This document shows, one piece after another, positions 36,374 through 48,064 of a DNA stretch of 64,000 nucleotides; position 1 is the stretch's first letter; every line of letters starts with the position of its first letter. Both the position numbers and the translations under genes were made by a program. Source of the DNA: Halichoerus grypus (lineage: Eukaryota > Chordata > Mammalia > Carnivora > Phocidae); NCBI RefSeq assembly GCF_964656455.1, contig NC_135715.1, positions 159,742,437-159,806,436 of the forward strand, given 5' to 3'. The notes under the pieces were generated by a model that was given only the letters and a program-made list of their open reading frames with translations, made no database searches and was not told where the DNA came from.

Positions 36374-36459
36374 GAAGCCATATTATGAGCAGACTTTTAA
36401 CTTATGACGCCAACCCATTCGGAGTATAGGTAACTGCATCCTCAAGGTGGTTTCAAAAG
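36374..36459 (+). pseudogene. AOX3P: AOX pseudogene exon 12 remnant (residues ~356-384)
   Basis: Acceptor GGTCCTTAG. It reads GSHIMSRLLTYDANPFGV and then TAG, against the family GGHIISRHPDSDLNPILAVG. The bases GGTAACTGCATCCTCAA then match GNCTLN in another frame. The donor is GC where GT is expected. It lies about 320 bases left of the long L1. Confidence 0.9.
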
Positions 36460-37085
36460 GCGGGCTGCCAAACCCTCTTTTAAGTGCTGATGTCAGTTTT
36501 ATAAATATATTGAACACAGAGCATTGGGATAAGATGAACCCTAATTTACGTCATTGGATACATAACTAGCTCTTCTCTTGCTGCGGATAGCAGTGAGAGC
36601 ACATGCGTCATGAGGATAGTGGGTAGAAATGAGACACCGTAGGTAATCAGAAAGTACGAGTGAAGCACCTCAACTTGTCCTTCCTCTCTATTATCAGGAG
36701 ATAAAATGTTTGCGATTGAAATAAGTTTATGATTAGCGTTATATATAGCAAGACTATGATGTAATGGAGCATAGAGTTTTGTTTTGTTTGTTTGTTTTTG
36801 GTTTTTTTGTTTTTTAATTTTATTATGTTATGTTAGTCACCATACAATACACATTAGTTTTTGATGTGGTGATCCACGATCCATTGTTTTTGTATAACAC
36901 CCAGTGCTCCATGCAGTACGTGCCCTCCTTAATACCCATCACCAGGCTAACCCATCCCCCCTCCCACCTCCCCCCTAAAACCCTGTTTGTTTCTCAGAGT
37001 CCATAGTCTCTCATGGTTCATCTCTCCCTCCAATTCCCCCCCCCTCATTTTCCCTTCCTTCTCCTAATGTCCTCCATGCTATTCT

Positions 37086-40000
37086 TTATGTTCCACAAAT
37101 AAGTGAAACCATATGATAATTGACTTTCTCTGCTTGACTTATTTCACTTAGCATAATCTCCTCCAGTCCCATCCATGTTGATGTAAAAGTTGGGTATTCA
37201 TCCTTTCTGATGGCTGAGTAATATTCCATTGTATATATGGACCACATCTTCTTTATCCATTCATCTGTTGAAGGGCATCTCGGCTCTTTCTGCAGTTTGG
37301 CTATTGCGGACATTGCTGCTATGAACATTGGGGTGCATATGGCCCTTCTTTTCACTACATCTGTGTCTTTGGGGTAAATACCCAGTAGTGCAATTGCTGG
37401 GTCATAGGGTAGCTCTATTTTTAAATTTTTGAGGCACCTCCACACTGTTTTCCAAAGTGTCTGTACCAACTTGCATTCCCACCAACAGTGTAAGAGGGTT
37501 CCCCTTTCTCCACAACCTCTCCAACGTTTGTTGTTTCTTTCCCTGTTCATTTTTGCCATTCTAACTGGTGTAAGGTGGTATCTCAATGTGGTTTTGATTT
37601 GAATTTCCCTGATGGCTAATGATGATGAACATTTTTTCATGTGTCTGTTAGCCATTTGTATGTCTTCTTCAGAGAAGTGTCTTTTCATATCTTCTGCCCA
37701 CTTTTTGACTTGATTATTTGTTTCTTGGGTGTTGAGTTTGAGAAGTTCTTTATAGATCTTGGATACCAGCCCTTTATCTATAGTGTCATTTGCAAATATC
37801 TTCTCCCATTCTGTGGGTTGCCTCTTTGTTTTGTTGACTGTTTCCTTTGCTGTTCAGAAGCTTTTTATCTTGATGAAGTCCCAAAAGTTCATTTTTGCTT
37901 TTGTTTCACTAGCTTTTGGAGATGTATCTTGAAAGAAGTTGCTGTGGGTGATGTCAAAGAGGTTACTGCCTATGTTCTCCTCTAGGATTTTGATGGATTC
38001 CTGTCTCACATTGAGGTCTTTCATCCACTTTGAGTTTATCTTTGTGAACGGTGTTAGAGAATGGTCGAGTTTCATTCTTCTGCATGTGGCTGTCCAATTT
38101 TCCCAGCACCATTTATTGAAGAGACTGTCTTTTTTCCATTGCATGTTTTTTCCTGCTTTGTCAAAGATTATTTGACCATAGAGTTGAGGGTCCATATCTG
38201 GGTTCTCTATTCTGTTCCATTGGTCTATATGTCTGTTTCTGTGCCAGTACCATGCTGTCTTGGTGATCACAGCTTTGTAATATAGCTTGAAATCGGGCAA
38301 CGTGATGCCCCCAGCTTTGTTTTTCTTTTTCAACATTTCCTTGGCGATTCGGGGTCTTTTCTGATTCCATACAAATTTTAGGATTGTTTGTTCCAGCACT
38401 TTGAAAAATGTCATTGGAATTTTGATCGGGATGGCATTGAAGGTATAGATTGCTCTGGGTAGCATAGACATTTTAACAATGTTTATTCTTCCAATCCATT
38501 AGCATGGAATATTTTTCCATCTTTTTGTGTCTTCTTCAATTTTTTTCATGAGTGTTCTGTAATTCCTAGAGTATAGATCTTTTACCTCTTTGGTTAGGTT
38601 TATTCCGAGGTATCTTATGGTTTTTGGTGCTATTGTAAATGGAATCGTTTCTCTAATTTCTCTTTCTATAGTTACGTTGTTAGTGTATAAGAAAGCAACT
38701 GATTTCTGTGCATTGATTTTGTATCCTGCCACATTACTGAATTGCTGTATGAGTTCTAGTAATTTGGGGGTGGAGTCTTTTGGGTTTTCCACATAAAGTA
38801 TCATGTCATCTGCGAAAAGAAAGAGTTTGACTTCTTCTTTGCCAATTTGAATACCTTTTATTTCTTTTTGTTGTCTGATTGCCTTTGCTAGGACTTCTAG
38901 TACTATGTTGAACAATAGTGGCGAGAGTGGGCACCCTTGACGTGTTCCTGATCTTAAGGGAAAGGCTCTCAGCTTTTCCCCAGTGAGGATGATATTTGCT
39001 GTGGGTTTTTCATAGATGGATTTTATGAACTTGAGGAATGTTCCCTCTATCCCTATACTCTGAAGAGTTTTAATCAGGAAAGGATGTTGTATTTTGTTGA
39101 ATGCTTTTTCTGCATCAATTGAGAGGACCATATGGTTCTTCTCCCTCCTCTTATTAATTTGTTCTATCACATTGACTGATTTGCGAATGTTGAACCACCC
39201 TTGCATCCTGGGGATAAATCCCACTTGGTCGTGGTGGATGATCCTTTTAATGTATTGTTGGATCCTATTAGCTAGGATTTTGTTGAGGATTTTGGAATCC
39301 ATATTCATCAGGGATATCAGTCTGAAATTCTTTTTGATGGGGTCTTGGCCTGGTTTGGGGATTAAGGTAATGCTGGCCTCATAGAATGAGTTTGGAAGTT
39401 TTCCTTCTGTTTCTATTTTTTGAAACAACTTCAGTAGAGTAGGTATTATTTCTTCTTTGAATGTTTGGTAGAATTCCCCAGGGAATCCATCAGGCCCTGG
39501 ACTCTTGTTTTTGGGGAGGTTTTTGATCACTGCTTCAATCTCGTTACTGGTTATTGGCCTATTCAGGTTGTCAGTTTCTTCCTGTTTCAGTCTTGGCAGC
39601 TTATAGGTTTCCAGGAAGGCCTCCATTTCATCCAGATTGCTCAGTTTATTGGCATATAGTTGTTGATAATAATTTCTAATAATTGTTTCTATTTCCTTGG
39701 TGTTAGTCGTGATCTCTCCCCTTTCATTCATAATTTTATTAATTTGGGTCCTTTCTCTTTTCTTTTGGATAAGTCTGGCCAGTGGTTTATTGATCTTATT
39801 AATTCTTTCAAAGAACCAACTTCTAGTTTCGTTGATCTGATCTACTGTGTTTCTGGTTTCTAATTCATTGATCTCTGCTCTAATTTTAATTATTTCTCTT
39901 CTAATGCGTGGCTTAGGCGTCATTTGTTGCTTTTTCTCTAGTTCTTTAAGGTGTAGAGTTAGTTGGTGAATTCGGGATTTTTCTATTTTTTTGAGTGAGG

Positions 40001-40908
40001 CTTGGATGGCTATGTGTTTCCCCCTTAGGACCACCTTTGCAGTATCCCATAGGTTTTGGACCGATGTGTTTTCGTTCTCATTGATTTCCATGAATTGTTT
40101 AAGTTCTTCTTTGATTTCCTGGTTGACCCAAACATTCTTGAGCAGAGTGGTCTTTAGCTTCCAAGTGTTTGAATTTCTGCCAAATTTTTTCTTGTGATTG
40201 AGTTCCAGTTTTAAAGCATTATGGTCTGAGAATATGCAGGGAATAATCTCAATTTTTTGGTATCAGTTGAGACCTGATTTGTGACCCAGTATGTGGTCTA
40301 TTCTGGAGAAAGTTCCATGCGCGCTCAAGAAGAATGAGTATTCTGTTGTTTTAAGGTGGAATGTTCTGTAAATATCTATGAGGTCCATCTGGTCCAATGT
40401 ATCATTCAAAGCTCGTTTCCTTGTTGGTTTTCTTCTTAGATGATCTGTCCATTGCTGAGAGTGGAGTATTGAGGTCTCCTACAATTAACGTATTGTTATC
40501 AATATGACTCTTTATTTTGGTTAACAGTTGGCTTATGTATATGGCTGCTCCCATGTTGGGGGCATAGATATTTACAATTGTTAGATCTTCTTGTTGGATA
40601 GACCCTTTAAGAATGATATAGTGCCCTTCTGTGTTTCTAATTACAGACTTTAGTTTAAAATCTAATTTGTCTGATAAAAGAATTGCTACCCCAGCTTTCT
40701 TTTGAGGTCCGCTGGCATGGAAGATGGATCTCCATCCCTTCACTTTCAGTCTGGATGTATCTTTAGGTTCAAAATGAGTCTCTTGTAGACAGCATATGGA
40801 TGGGTCCTGTCTTTTTATCCAATCTGCAACCCTGTGCCGTTTTATGGGAGCGTTTAGGCCATTCACGTTGAGAGTGATTATTGAAAGGTATGAATTAATT
40901 GTCATCAT
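37086..40908 (-). pseudogene. L1 ORF2 (endonuclease and reverse transcriptase), several stops
   Basis: Four open pieces in order: 40908-40402 (apurinic-type endonuclease domain, with LNVNGLNAP and CCLQETHF), 40091-38499 (reverse transcriptase, with the catalytic FADD at 38805-38816), 38471-37854, and 37688-37086 (C-terminal zinc-knuckle region with [16 protein letters not shown]). Lesions seen: a shift near 40415, a TGA at about 40262 (CGA to TGA), a TAA at 38499-38501 and a TGA near 37855. The lineage is mammalian L1; the protein nicks DNA and copies L1 RNA at the nick. Confidence 0.9.
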
Positions 40909-40986
40909 GTTGCCTGTGAAGACGTTGTTTTTATAGATTGTCCCTGTAAATTTCTGTTGTAGATCACTCTTAGGGTCTTTCTCCTT

Positions 40987-41876
40987 TTATAGAACCCCCC
41001 TTAATATTTCTTGCAAGGCCGGCTTAGTGGTCACATATTCTTTCAGTTTCTGCCAGTCGTGGAAGCTCTGCATCTCTCCATCCATTCTAAATGAAAGCCT
41101 TGCCGGATAAAGTATTCTTGGCTGCATGTTCTTCTCATTTAGTACCCTGAATATGTCTTGCCAGGCCTTTCTGGCTTGCCAGGTCTCTGTGGATAGGTCT
41201 GATGTTATTCTGATGTTCCTCCCTCTGTACGTAAGGAATCTCTTCCCCCTAACTGCCCTTAAGATGGTTTCCTTGGTTCTAAGATTTGCAAGTTTTACTA
41301 TTACATGCCGGGGTGTTGGCCTGTTTTCCTTGATCTCGGGAGGGGTCCTCTCTGCCTCTAGGACACGAATGTTTGTTTCATTACCCAGATTAGGGAAATT
41401 CTCAGCTACGATTTGCTCAAATACATCTTCTAGTCCTCTCTCTCTCTCCACTCCCTCCGGGATTCCAATTATTCTGACATTGGAACGCTTCATGGTGTCA
41501 CTTATTTCTCTGATTCTCTTTTCATGGATTCTGAGTTTTTTCCCCTGGCCTCCTCTTTTCCCTTTTTATCTATTATATTGTCTTCCAGGTCGCTTATTCG
41601 TTCTTCTGCCTCACTTACCCTAGCTGTTAGATTATCTAGATTGGATTGGATTTCATTGATAGCATTTTTAAGTTCTGCCAAATCCCCTTTTATTTCTGCC
41701 CTTAGAGACTCTATGTTGCCATTAATTGATTTCTCCATTCTAGCCATTGTCTTCACAATTGCTAGCCTGAATTCCATCTCCGACATCTTCGTTATATCTG
41801 CATCCATTTGTAAATCTGCAGCGTAAGTCATAATCTCTGAGTCTTTTCTGTTTTGGGGGCTCCTCCTCCTAGTCAT
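40987..41876 (-). pseudogene. L1 ORF1 (RNA-binding protein), one frameshift
   Basis: L1 ORF1p forms trimers through a coiled coil and binds L1 RNA as a chaperone. The first open part (41876-41502, 124 residues) starts MTRRRSPQNRKDSEIM and has an acidic coiled-coil pattern with ISDLEDNI. The second part (41493-40987, 168 residues) carries the RRM and C-terminal domain with NVRIIGIPEG and ILYPARLSF. A single-base shift near 41500-41530 separates the two; the sequence of the bridging stretch in the second frame still fits the family. Confidence 0.88.
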
Positions 41877-42420
41877 TCTGTTGATGGGTGTTTGAGGGAA
41901 TGTATAGAGTCGAAATTATTGACCAGAACCCAAGCAAGATGCACCTGTTTTCTTGGGACCTTAGGGTTGCTGGCCTCTTGTTTTCCCAGCCTGTCTTCTG
42001 TGGGAGGGGCTGCCACTGTTACTCAGGCAACCCTGTTTGGGCGGAGTTGCCCTGCGCCCCTGTGGCGGGGGATGGGCTCAGTGGGAATCAGTCTTTGGGG
42101 CTTTTGTTCTCTGGCGCCTTTCCCTGGCGGCTTTCCGCGTCTCTTCCACCAGTCAGAGCAGAAGAGACTGTTTCCAACCCTCTGCCTCAGAGCAGAGAGA
42201 TTGCAGTCTGTTCTTCAGTGAGCTCTCCAGGCCACACTGTCTCCGTTTCTGTCCGTGCTGCTATAAACTGCAGCAGCCTGGGTTGTGCGCCCCTCCGCAG
42301 CGCTCCCAGTCCTGCCTCCAGGTCGGGGCACGTCTCTGCCCTTTGTGCTTCTAAAACCGCCAGCCGCTCCCAATTCGCGTGTGCGACCCCGCTGCTCTGG
42401 GGTTCCTGCCCCGGGGGCTG

Positions 42421-42567
42421 CAGTTCGCCCGCATGACCCCGCCGCTCCGGGTTTCCGCCCCGGGGGCTACAGTTCGCCCCCCTGATCCCACCGCTCCGGG
42501 TTTCCGCCCCGGGGGCTGCAGTTCGCCCGCGTGACCCCGCCGCTCCGGGTTTCCGCCCCCGGGGGCC
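42421..42567 (-). repeat. 49-bp tandem repeat in the L1 5' UTR
   Basis: CAGTTCGCCC recurs at 42421, 42470 and 42519, giving a 49-bp period over three copies. Each copy has CCGCTCCGGGTTTCCG and CCCCGGGGGCT. It is CpG-rich and lies upstream of ORF1, where the L1 promoter is expected. Confidence 0.9.
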
Positions 42568-42671
42568 GCCCTAAAGTCCTTTCCCCGCCGCTACCGGTCT
42601 GCGAGTCTGTGCCCGTCCGCAGTGCGCGAGGCTGTCGCTCACCAGCGGTGTAGGTGGAGCAGAGAGTTTTA

Positions 42672-43836
42672 TTTTAGGGGCAGATTTATTTTAATATCTT
42701 TTTGACTTTCTGTCCTGGACTTATATTTTCAGGATTTAAGAGAGAATTTCCTTTTTTTTTTTTTTTTTTTTTTAATACTTTGGAATCTTTTATGGAAAAA
42801 CTTTTAACTACAGTGGAATCCTCAGGAGAAGATTCGTGAGGATTACAAGACCCTGAGGGCAGGGTATCAAGAGCCAACTGAATATAAAATATCTAATTTT
42901 ATACTGAGCTTGTCAGATACATTAATTGGAAAGGAAAGTTTCAACAGGATCAGCCTGGGAAAGTGGCCCCTATGAGGTGAAACTGAAAACAAAACAGAAC
43001 ATTTTTTGGTTAATGGGCTACACAAAATATGTCTCTTTCTCACTTGACTTTTGACCAAAAAATGTAATGGCCAGTCTGACTCCTGCCTTACCCATCAAGC
43101 TGGCTTCTGAATGTCTTTTACCTCTTACCACTCAAACCCACCTTCAAAGGATAAAGATTTATCGCTACGAGGGCCACAGGCTCTGCAAGAACACCCCCCA
43201 AAAGAGTTCCCAAAATGTCCTGAGGAGGCCAGCACTATGGAGGTAAATGTGTAATCTCTCTTAAGGAGCCAACTTCAAAAGGAATACCACTTATTTGCAT
43301 GTCTGTGTTTCGGGATTGGGTTGAAAATAATCACATGACTTTCTGGCCATCTTTCATGTACTAATGTTCCTTTTGTCATCTGTACATCATTTGGTGATGT
43401 CACTATGCTCCTGAGTCATATACCCATGTTCACCTCTGTCCCTCTTGAGATATTTCAACTCTTTGAACTCACCCTCATGCTCTTCCCACAACACACCCAT
43501 CTGTCTTTATTGTCACATTTACCTGCTGATTCAGACCATTCTGGCCTGTAAATCACACATCGTAACTTTGGCACATTGCCTCCCATAAACTGGAGGAGGT
43601 CTGCTCTGTTAGCACAGCAGGAGACTGTTTTCCCAAGGCAGGGTCCCAGGATACATCTGGATGGGACCACATCATGAGAGAGTCATGATATTACATGTGG
43701 CTATTTTTCAATTTCACTTTAACTTTAGAATGCACTTTTATAATAAAAATACTACTGGATTTAATAAAGTACAAAATCATTTCTGTAGTATATGGTACCT
43801 TTAAATGAAATGCTTCTTTTATCCCCCCGCTAACAG
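42672..43836. other. AOX3P: AOX pseudogene intron right of the L1
   Basis: Poly-T at 42750-42773, otherwise unique-looking sequence up to exon 13. Confidence 0.5.
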
Positions 43837-43936
43837 AAGGAACACCAGCAATTATTATTTTCTTGATGGAGCAACAAATGCAAGCCTTAAGCCAGGACAA
43901 GCCCTGGTTTCTGTTTTCATTACTGTCTCTAAAAAG
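43837..43936 (+). pseudogene. AOX3P: AOX pseudogene exon 13 remnant (residues ~385-421)
   Basis: Acceptor CGCTAACAG, donor GTACAA. It reads YYFLDGATNASLKPGQALVS followed by VFITVSKK, matching the FAD-domain block FL...ADLKPQEILVSV-IP-S-K. A small deletion in the 5' third (missing the IPLN codons) puts this frame out of phase with exon 12. The long L1 separates these two exons. Confidence 0.93.
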
Positions 43937-46293
43937 GTACAAGATTATGAAGTTTATGATGTCCACTTTGATCTGTTTGTTTTAATGAATTAAATTTAAC
44001 ATAATAAAAATAGAATTTTCAGCAAATACTTGATGCATGCCTAGGTGCAAACAATAATAACAGGTTAAATGTTAATCTGTTTCATTAGAGAACTTCAAGA
44101 CATTGCACTATTTTCTTCAAACACTCTGCAAACCTAGGATCATTGAAATCACAAATCATGTCATTGAAAGGAGTAATTAGCTAATTGTATAGGTGAGGGA
44201 CTGAAGTACAAAGAAATTTAATTATTTCAATGAAGTTTCATGGTGAAAGGGAGACAGACCAGGACCACAATTCTTATACAATAAAAATACTGAAACTGAA
44301 TAGCATATTCTTAAAATTTTTTTAGTAAAATGCTTAGGGTTAACAAGAACCCAACAACAGGGGGCAGCAGAGACCTCTTCTGCCTGCACATATCTTATGT
44401 TCCCAGTTTAGGAATGTGGCTTTTTCTGTGACGGGGTTTCAAAGGTGACAACGTGTAGCAAGAAGGCAGATTTGTGATGAGTTCTTGTCATCTACTAGTG
44501 GCTCATGGCAAGGTGGTATCTCTGGGGCCTTCTCTCCATACTTTATTGTAATTAAATATGCACATCCTACATAGCGGGAATCTTGCAGTCCCACCCATCA
44601 GAGCCCAATGGATGACATCACCTCTGCTCCTAGGTTTACTGAGTTGTGCCACTGTCTTTTCAGGAAGCCGGCCTTTAAATCACCAGCACTCTAATCTGGG
44701 TTTTCCACTGAGAATCCTTTCCAACAGTCAATAAATTAGGCAAAGTAGAGCAACGAAAGTAGGAAACTGCCATAAATTCTCATTTGCCTTTCTAAGCAAA
44801 CACCAGCAACCATAGTCCTGTTGGCTCGTGGTTTCTGGGTTGGAAATGAGGAGTGGTTGGGAGGGGAAGATGAAAGATAAAATCTGAATGTGAGAACAAA
44901 AAAAAAGACTAGACTGAACCAGTTCCCTTCCCTCCTACAAGGTGCAGGGGTGGGGCTGGCCGGGGAAGATGGGTGTCAGTGCAGGCTCCCTCTCCAGTCC
45001 ACTGCTTCCAGGTTCTTTCCCATGCTTCGGCCCCTTTCCTCCTGGGGTCCTCTCTGCCCTCCCCTGGGTCTCGTATTTGAGACCTTCCTGTGCTTCCTGG
45101 TCCCTCACTTGGGACTCAGACCCCAATTTCCACAAATAAAGGGCCAGGGCCTATTCCTGCACTTGTCTTCAGCTCCCACTGGAGAAGTCAGTCCTACGCC
45201 CAGCTTAGCTGACTGTGGAAATGGATTTCGTCAACTTTAACCTGTGCTTATCCAGCAAAACAGTTGTTTTCAGGGAACACCTTTTCTTCTATGTCCCCTG
45301 GAGTCAGAGTTCACCCTGCCACCTGCAAAGCTGCTTTTAGAAGTCCTGGGGACGTAGGTCCTTCATTGGGTCTAGGGCCAGGGAAAGTACGGACTGAGAA
45401 ATCAATATAGAATGTGTGTGTACACATAAACACATACATATTTGCACTTTCTTAATATAAAAGTAAAACATGGCCTTTAAGAGATTGACATATATAAGAA
45501 CAATATCAAGGAGAAAATTTAAATCTCACAGCCATTGCCAAACTATTTTTAAAATATTAAAAATTTGATTCTCATACAAATCTCATTAATGAGCAAAGCG
45601 GCAAGAGGATAAACTGAATGGAAGTGGATTTGAGAGGCTGAGGGTATGGACGCTGACAAAACAGTGGCAGAAAATTGTTAGTTTAGATGCAAAACTGGTT
45701 AATGTCTTATAGAGAATACAACTGTAACCTCTGAGAGCAGAACTGATTTGATTTGCTACTGGAAAAAAAATCTAATGTTATCATACAAGCTCACAGGGTC
45801 TAGGTCCTATCCAATAGTAAATAATAATGTTCCTTAGAGGAATGTCCCAGCGGAGAATCAGGTAATCCGTGGGTGGGTCTGCTAGACTGTTTCCATATCA
45901 CATGGAAAGGATATATAGTCATGTTTTCACTTTTTTTCCAAGTTCTAGATTGTTTTTATTTTAATAAATTTTCTTCCATTCTTAAGAATTTTTAGAGCAC
46001 ATATAAATATATGAATAAATAAAACACATATTTTTACAAAGTGAGGATTAGATGGCATGTATAATCATAAATATTTCTTCTTTCACTTAATAGTGTATCA
46101 TAAACGTGGTCCAGTCTCTTCCTGCTCTCCTCTTCCTCACACCTACCCTCTTTAGCTTCACACAGATTGACAATGAGGAAAAGAAAACTCTGGTTTAAGC
46201 TAAATAAACTCACTTGGAAAGTCCCCCATCACATGGGGGAAGATCTTTGCATTTCTTAGCAGATATTCTATCTTACAAACACTCCTGCTGGGT
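43937..46293. other. AOX3P: AOX pseudogene intron
   Basis: Exons 14-16 (end of the FAD domain) are expected here but I could not find them. A MIR-like stretch lies at about 44180-44285. The remainder shows no gene. Confidence 0.5.
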
Positions 46294-46304
46294 CAATTTG
46301 CTTT

Positions 46305-46438
46305 CTTTTTTTTTTTTAGAGTAGCCTCCACGCCTAGCATGGAGCCCAATGTAGAGCTTGAACGTGAGATCAAGACCTAAGCTGATATCAAGAGTGGGAA
46401 AGTGGGACGCTTAACCGACTGAACCACCTAGGTGCTCC
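46305..46438 (-). mobile_element. Old CAN-SINE, first of a second same-site pair
   Basis: T-run, then GAGTAGCCTCCACGCCTAGC, and the reversed head ending CCACCTAGGTGCTCC. Target copies AATTTGCTTT (46295-46304) and TATTTGCTTT (46439-46448) flank it. Confidence 0.8.
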
Positions 46439-46448
46439 TATTTGCTTT

Positions 46449-46623
46449 TTTTTTTTGAGAGAGTGAAGTGGGGGTGGTAGAGGGATACGGAGAGAGAATC
46501 TTAAGCAGGCTCCACATCCAGTACAGAGTCCGACGAGGGATAAATCTCATGACCCTGAGATCACAACCTGAGCTGAAATCCAGAGTCAGATGCTTAACCA
46601 AATGGGTCACCCAGGGACCCCCC
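46449..46623 (-). mobile_element. CAN-SINE, second of a second same-site pair
   Basis: T-run, GAGAGAGTGAAGTGGGGGTG, and the reversed head ending GGGTCACCCAGGGACCC. A weaker third target copy (CATCTGCTGT) follows at 46624-46633, directly beside the AOX exon at 46655. Confidence 0.8.
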
Positions 46624-46654
46624 CATCTGCTGTTTTTTTAAGCATAGTGTGTAG

Positions 46655-46810
46655 ATCCCCAGCAGCACCCCCAAGACCCAGTTGGACACCTCATCATGCA
46701 TCATCCAGGTGTTAAATATGGCACAGGAAAGGGTGCACTTTGTAATGACATGCTGCCTTGGCAGGAGAACCTTTCCTGGCTGTGGTAACCAGCACCGGCC
46801 ACATGCTAAA
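46655..46810 (+). pseudogene. AOX3P: AOX pseudogene exon 17 remnant (residues ~574-625)
   Basis: One frame reads PQQHPQDPVGHLIMHHPGVK then YGTGKGALCNDM; after a shift another reads GEPFLAVVTST. Together they match [28 protein letters not shown]...ELFL-FVTSS, the hinge into the Mo domain. The donor region reads CTAAA|GTTACA. It sits directly right of a SINE pair. Confidence 0.9.
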
Positions 46811-47425
46811 GTTACACAAAGGGCAGAGCTGGAAGGCCAGTTATACCCAGCAGGCACTTAAAGGCATAGTTATCTATCAACAGCCTACTCAACTCAATAC
46901 ACTGACTGAAGTATTTCACAAAAAGCAACCCCAACATTTAGCTTGATAAAACAAAATTTAAAAGAAAGAAAACTGTGGGTTTGGGAGTGGATACAAAAGT
47001 AGACCCCTGCCAAGATAGAAAGCTGGTATCTGAAGAACCAGCGGTTATTATCTGAGAATGTAAAGGGTGAAAACAACTCCGTCAGCTCATGAGATCCCAA
47101 AGAGCTTTAATTCTCTCCACTGTTTTTCTGAATGTCCATCTTCCAAGGAGCCTGAATTCCTCGGAGTGCCGCGGACTGAGTATTGGTTTAGGAAACTCGA
47201 GGATACGCCCCCAGTGGAAGGTGAGAATGACACACTCTCTCTGGAGGACGCCTTCCCCCCTCATGCTCTGCATCCAATGAAACCAGGGGTTTCCACTTCC
47301 CATTATGGACTTGCCTGGGGGCGCTCCCATGAATTCCGGTGGGTTCTTGGGCTTCCATTCACACGGAAGAGGGCCACATCATCCCACGTAACACTTGGCA
47401 CCTTTGGGGTTCTGTTTCTTCTCAG

Positions 47426-47541
47426 TTCCATGGATGCCTCTGAGGCCCCGGCATTGCCTGGTGGGGTCCACGTGATAACGGCTCTGCACGTTCCCGGGGG
47501 CGGTGACGGAGGAGAAGAGGAGACTGTACGCACAGGACCAG
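47426..47541 (+). pseudogene. AOX3P: AOX pseudogene exon 18 remnant (residues ~626-667)
   Basis: Acceptor TTTCTTCTCAG, donor GTAGGA. It reads SMDASEAPALPGGVHVITAL then HVPGGGDGGEEE, against SIDLSEALSMPGVVDIMTAE in human AOX1. A one-base change of frame near the end restores LYAQDQ, as expected before the next exon. The ALPG-VVDVITA flavour is closer to AOX3 as I remember it. Confidence 0.88.
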
Positions 47542-47574
47542 GTAGGATGACGACAGTGTCGGGGATTCTCGCAG

Positions 47575-47850
47575 CACCTTAATAATAGTAGCAGCTGCTC
47601 TTCCCTGGTAGTTTGCCAGGTGCCTTTAGACACATGACCCCATGGAGCCCTCCTGACCACCTTAGATGATTTATTTGTACTAAGCCCATCTCAGAACACA
47701 TTTAAGGCAGCTAAGAACCCTGTTAAGTTGACACAGATGTCTCCATTTTAAGAGAGTTCTGGTAAATTGCCTGAGGCTGTAGAGTTAGTGGTGACAGAGC
47801 CAATATTCAAACCCAGCCCCAAGCTCTATCCTGCAGGTAACCCCACACAC
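47575..47850 (-). mobile_element. MIR SINE fragment
   Basis: Reverse MIR pattern over an extended length: ATAATAGTAGCAGCTGCT, TTAAGAGAGTTCTGGTAAAT, ATTCAAACCCAGCCCCAAG. Confidence 0.7.
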
Positions 47851-47946
47851 ATCGCAGCCGGGCATGTTGTCCCTGGCTAAGGGGACCTTGCTAGTGTATG
47901 TTTCTGTTCCCTTCTGGAATGTTACTTGGTTCTATTTTTTCTGCAG

Positions 47947-48064
47947 GTGATTTGTGGGGATCAGACTGTACTGTGGCTGCTGATTCATATGCTTATGCCA
48001 GGCAGGTCACAAACAAAGCAAAGATTGTGAGCCAAGATGTGGAGCCTGTGATTATGGGCATTCG
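47947..48064 (+). pseudogene. AOX3P: AOX pseudogene exon 19 remnant (residues ~668-706)
   Basis: Acceptor TTTTTTCTGCAG. It opens with GTGATTTGTG (VIC), loses bases, and then reads CTVAADSYAYARQVTNKAKI and VSQDVEPVIMGI, against VFCVGQLVCAVLADS...KRVKIVYQDLEPLILTI. The deletion in the first codons breaks the frame. Donor GTCAGA. Confidence 0.93.

Larger units (their letters stand above)
36781..42655 (-). mobile_element. Near full-length L1, reverse
   Basis: About 5.9 kb, read from a GC-rich 5' UTR at the right to a T-rich (A-tail) stretch at 36781-36820 on the left. It contains ORF1 (41876-40987), ORF2 (40908-37086) and a 3' UTR. An imperfect target duplication of the form GGAGCAkAGAGTTTT lies at about 36763-36780 and 42656-42671. 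Both ORFs carry lesions, so it cannot be autonomous now, but the number of lesions is low and the structure is complete. It lies in the pseudogene intron between exons 12 and 13. Confidence 0.93.

Noticed and set aside
41888..42436. 182-residue forward open frame
   Set aside because: It is antisense to the L1 5' UTR; the GC-rich tandem repeat there lacks stops, so the frame is an artefact.
47067..47582. 171-residue open frame as an independent gene
   Set aside because: Its C-terminal third is the AOX exon at 47426 read through the intron. The upstream part has no recognisable motif.
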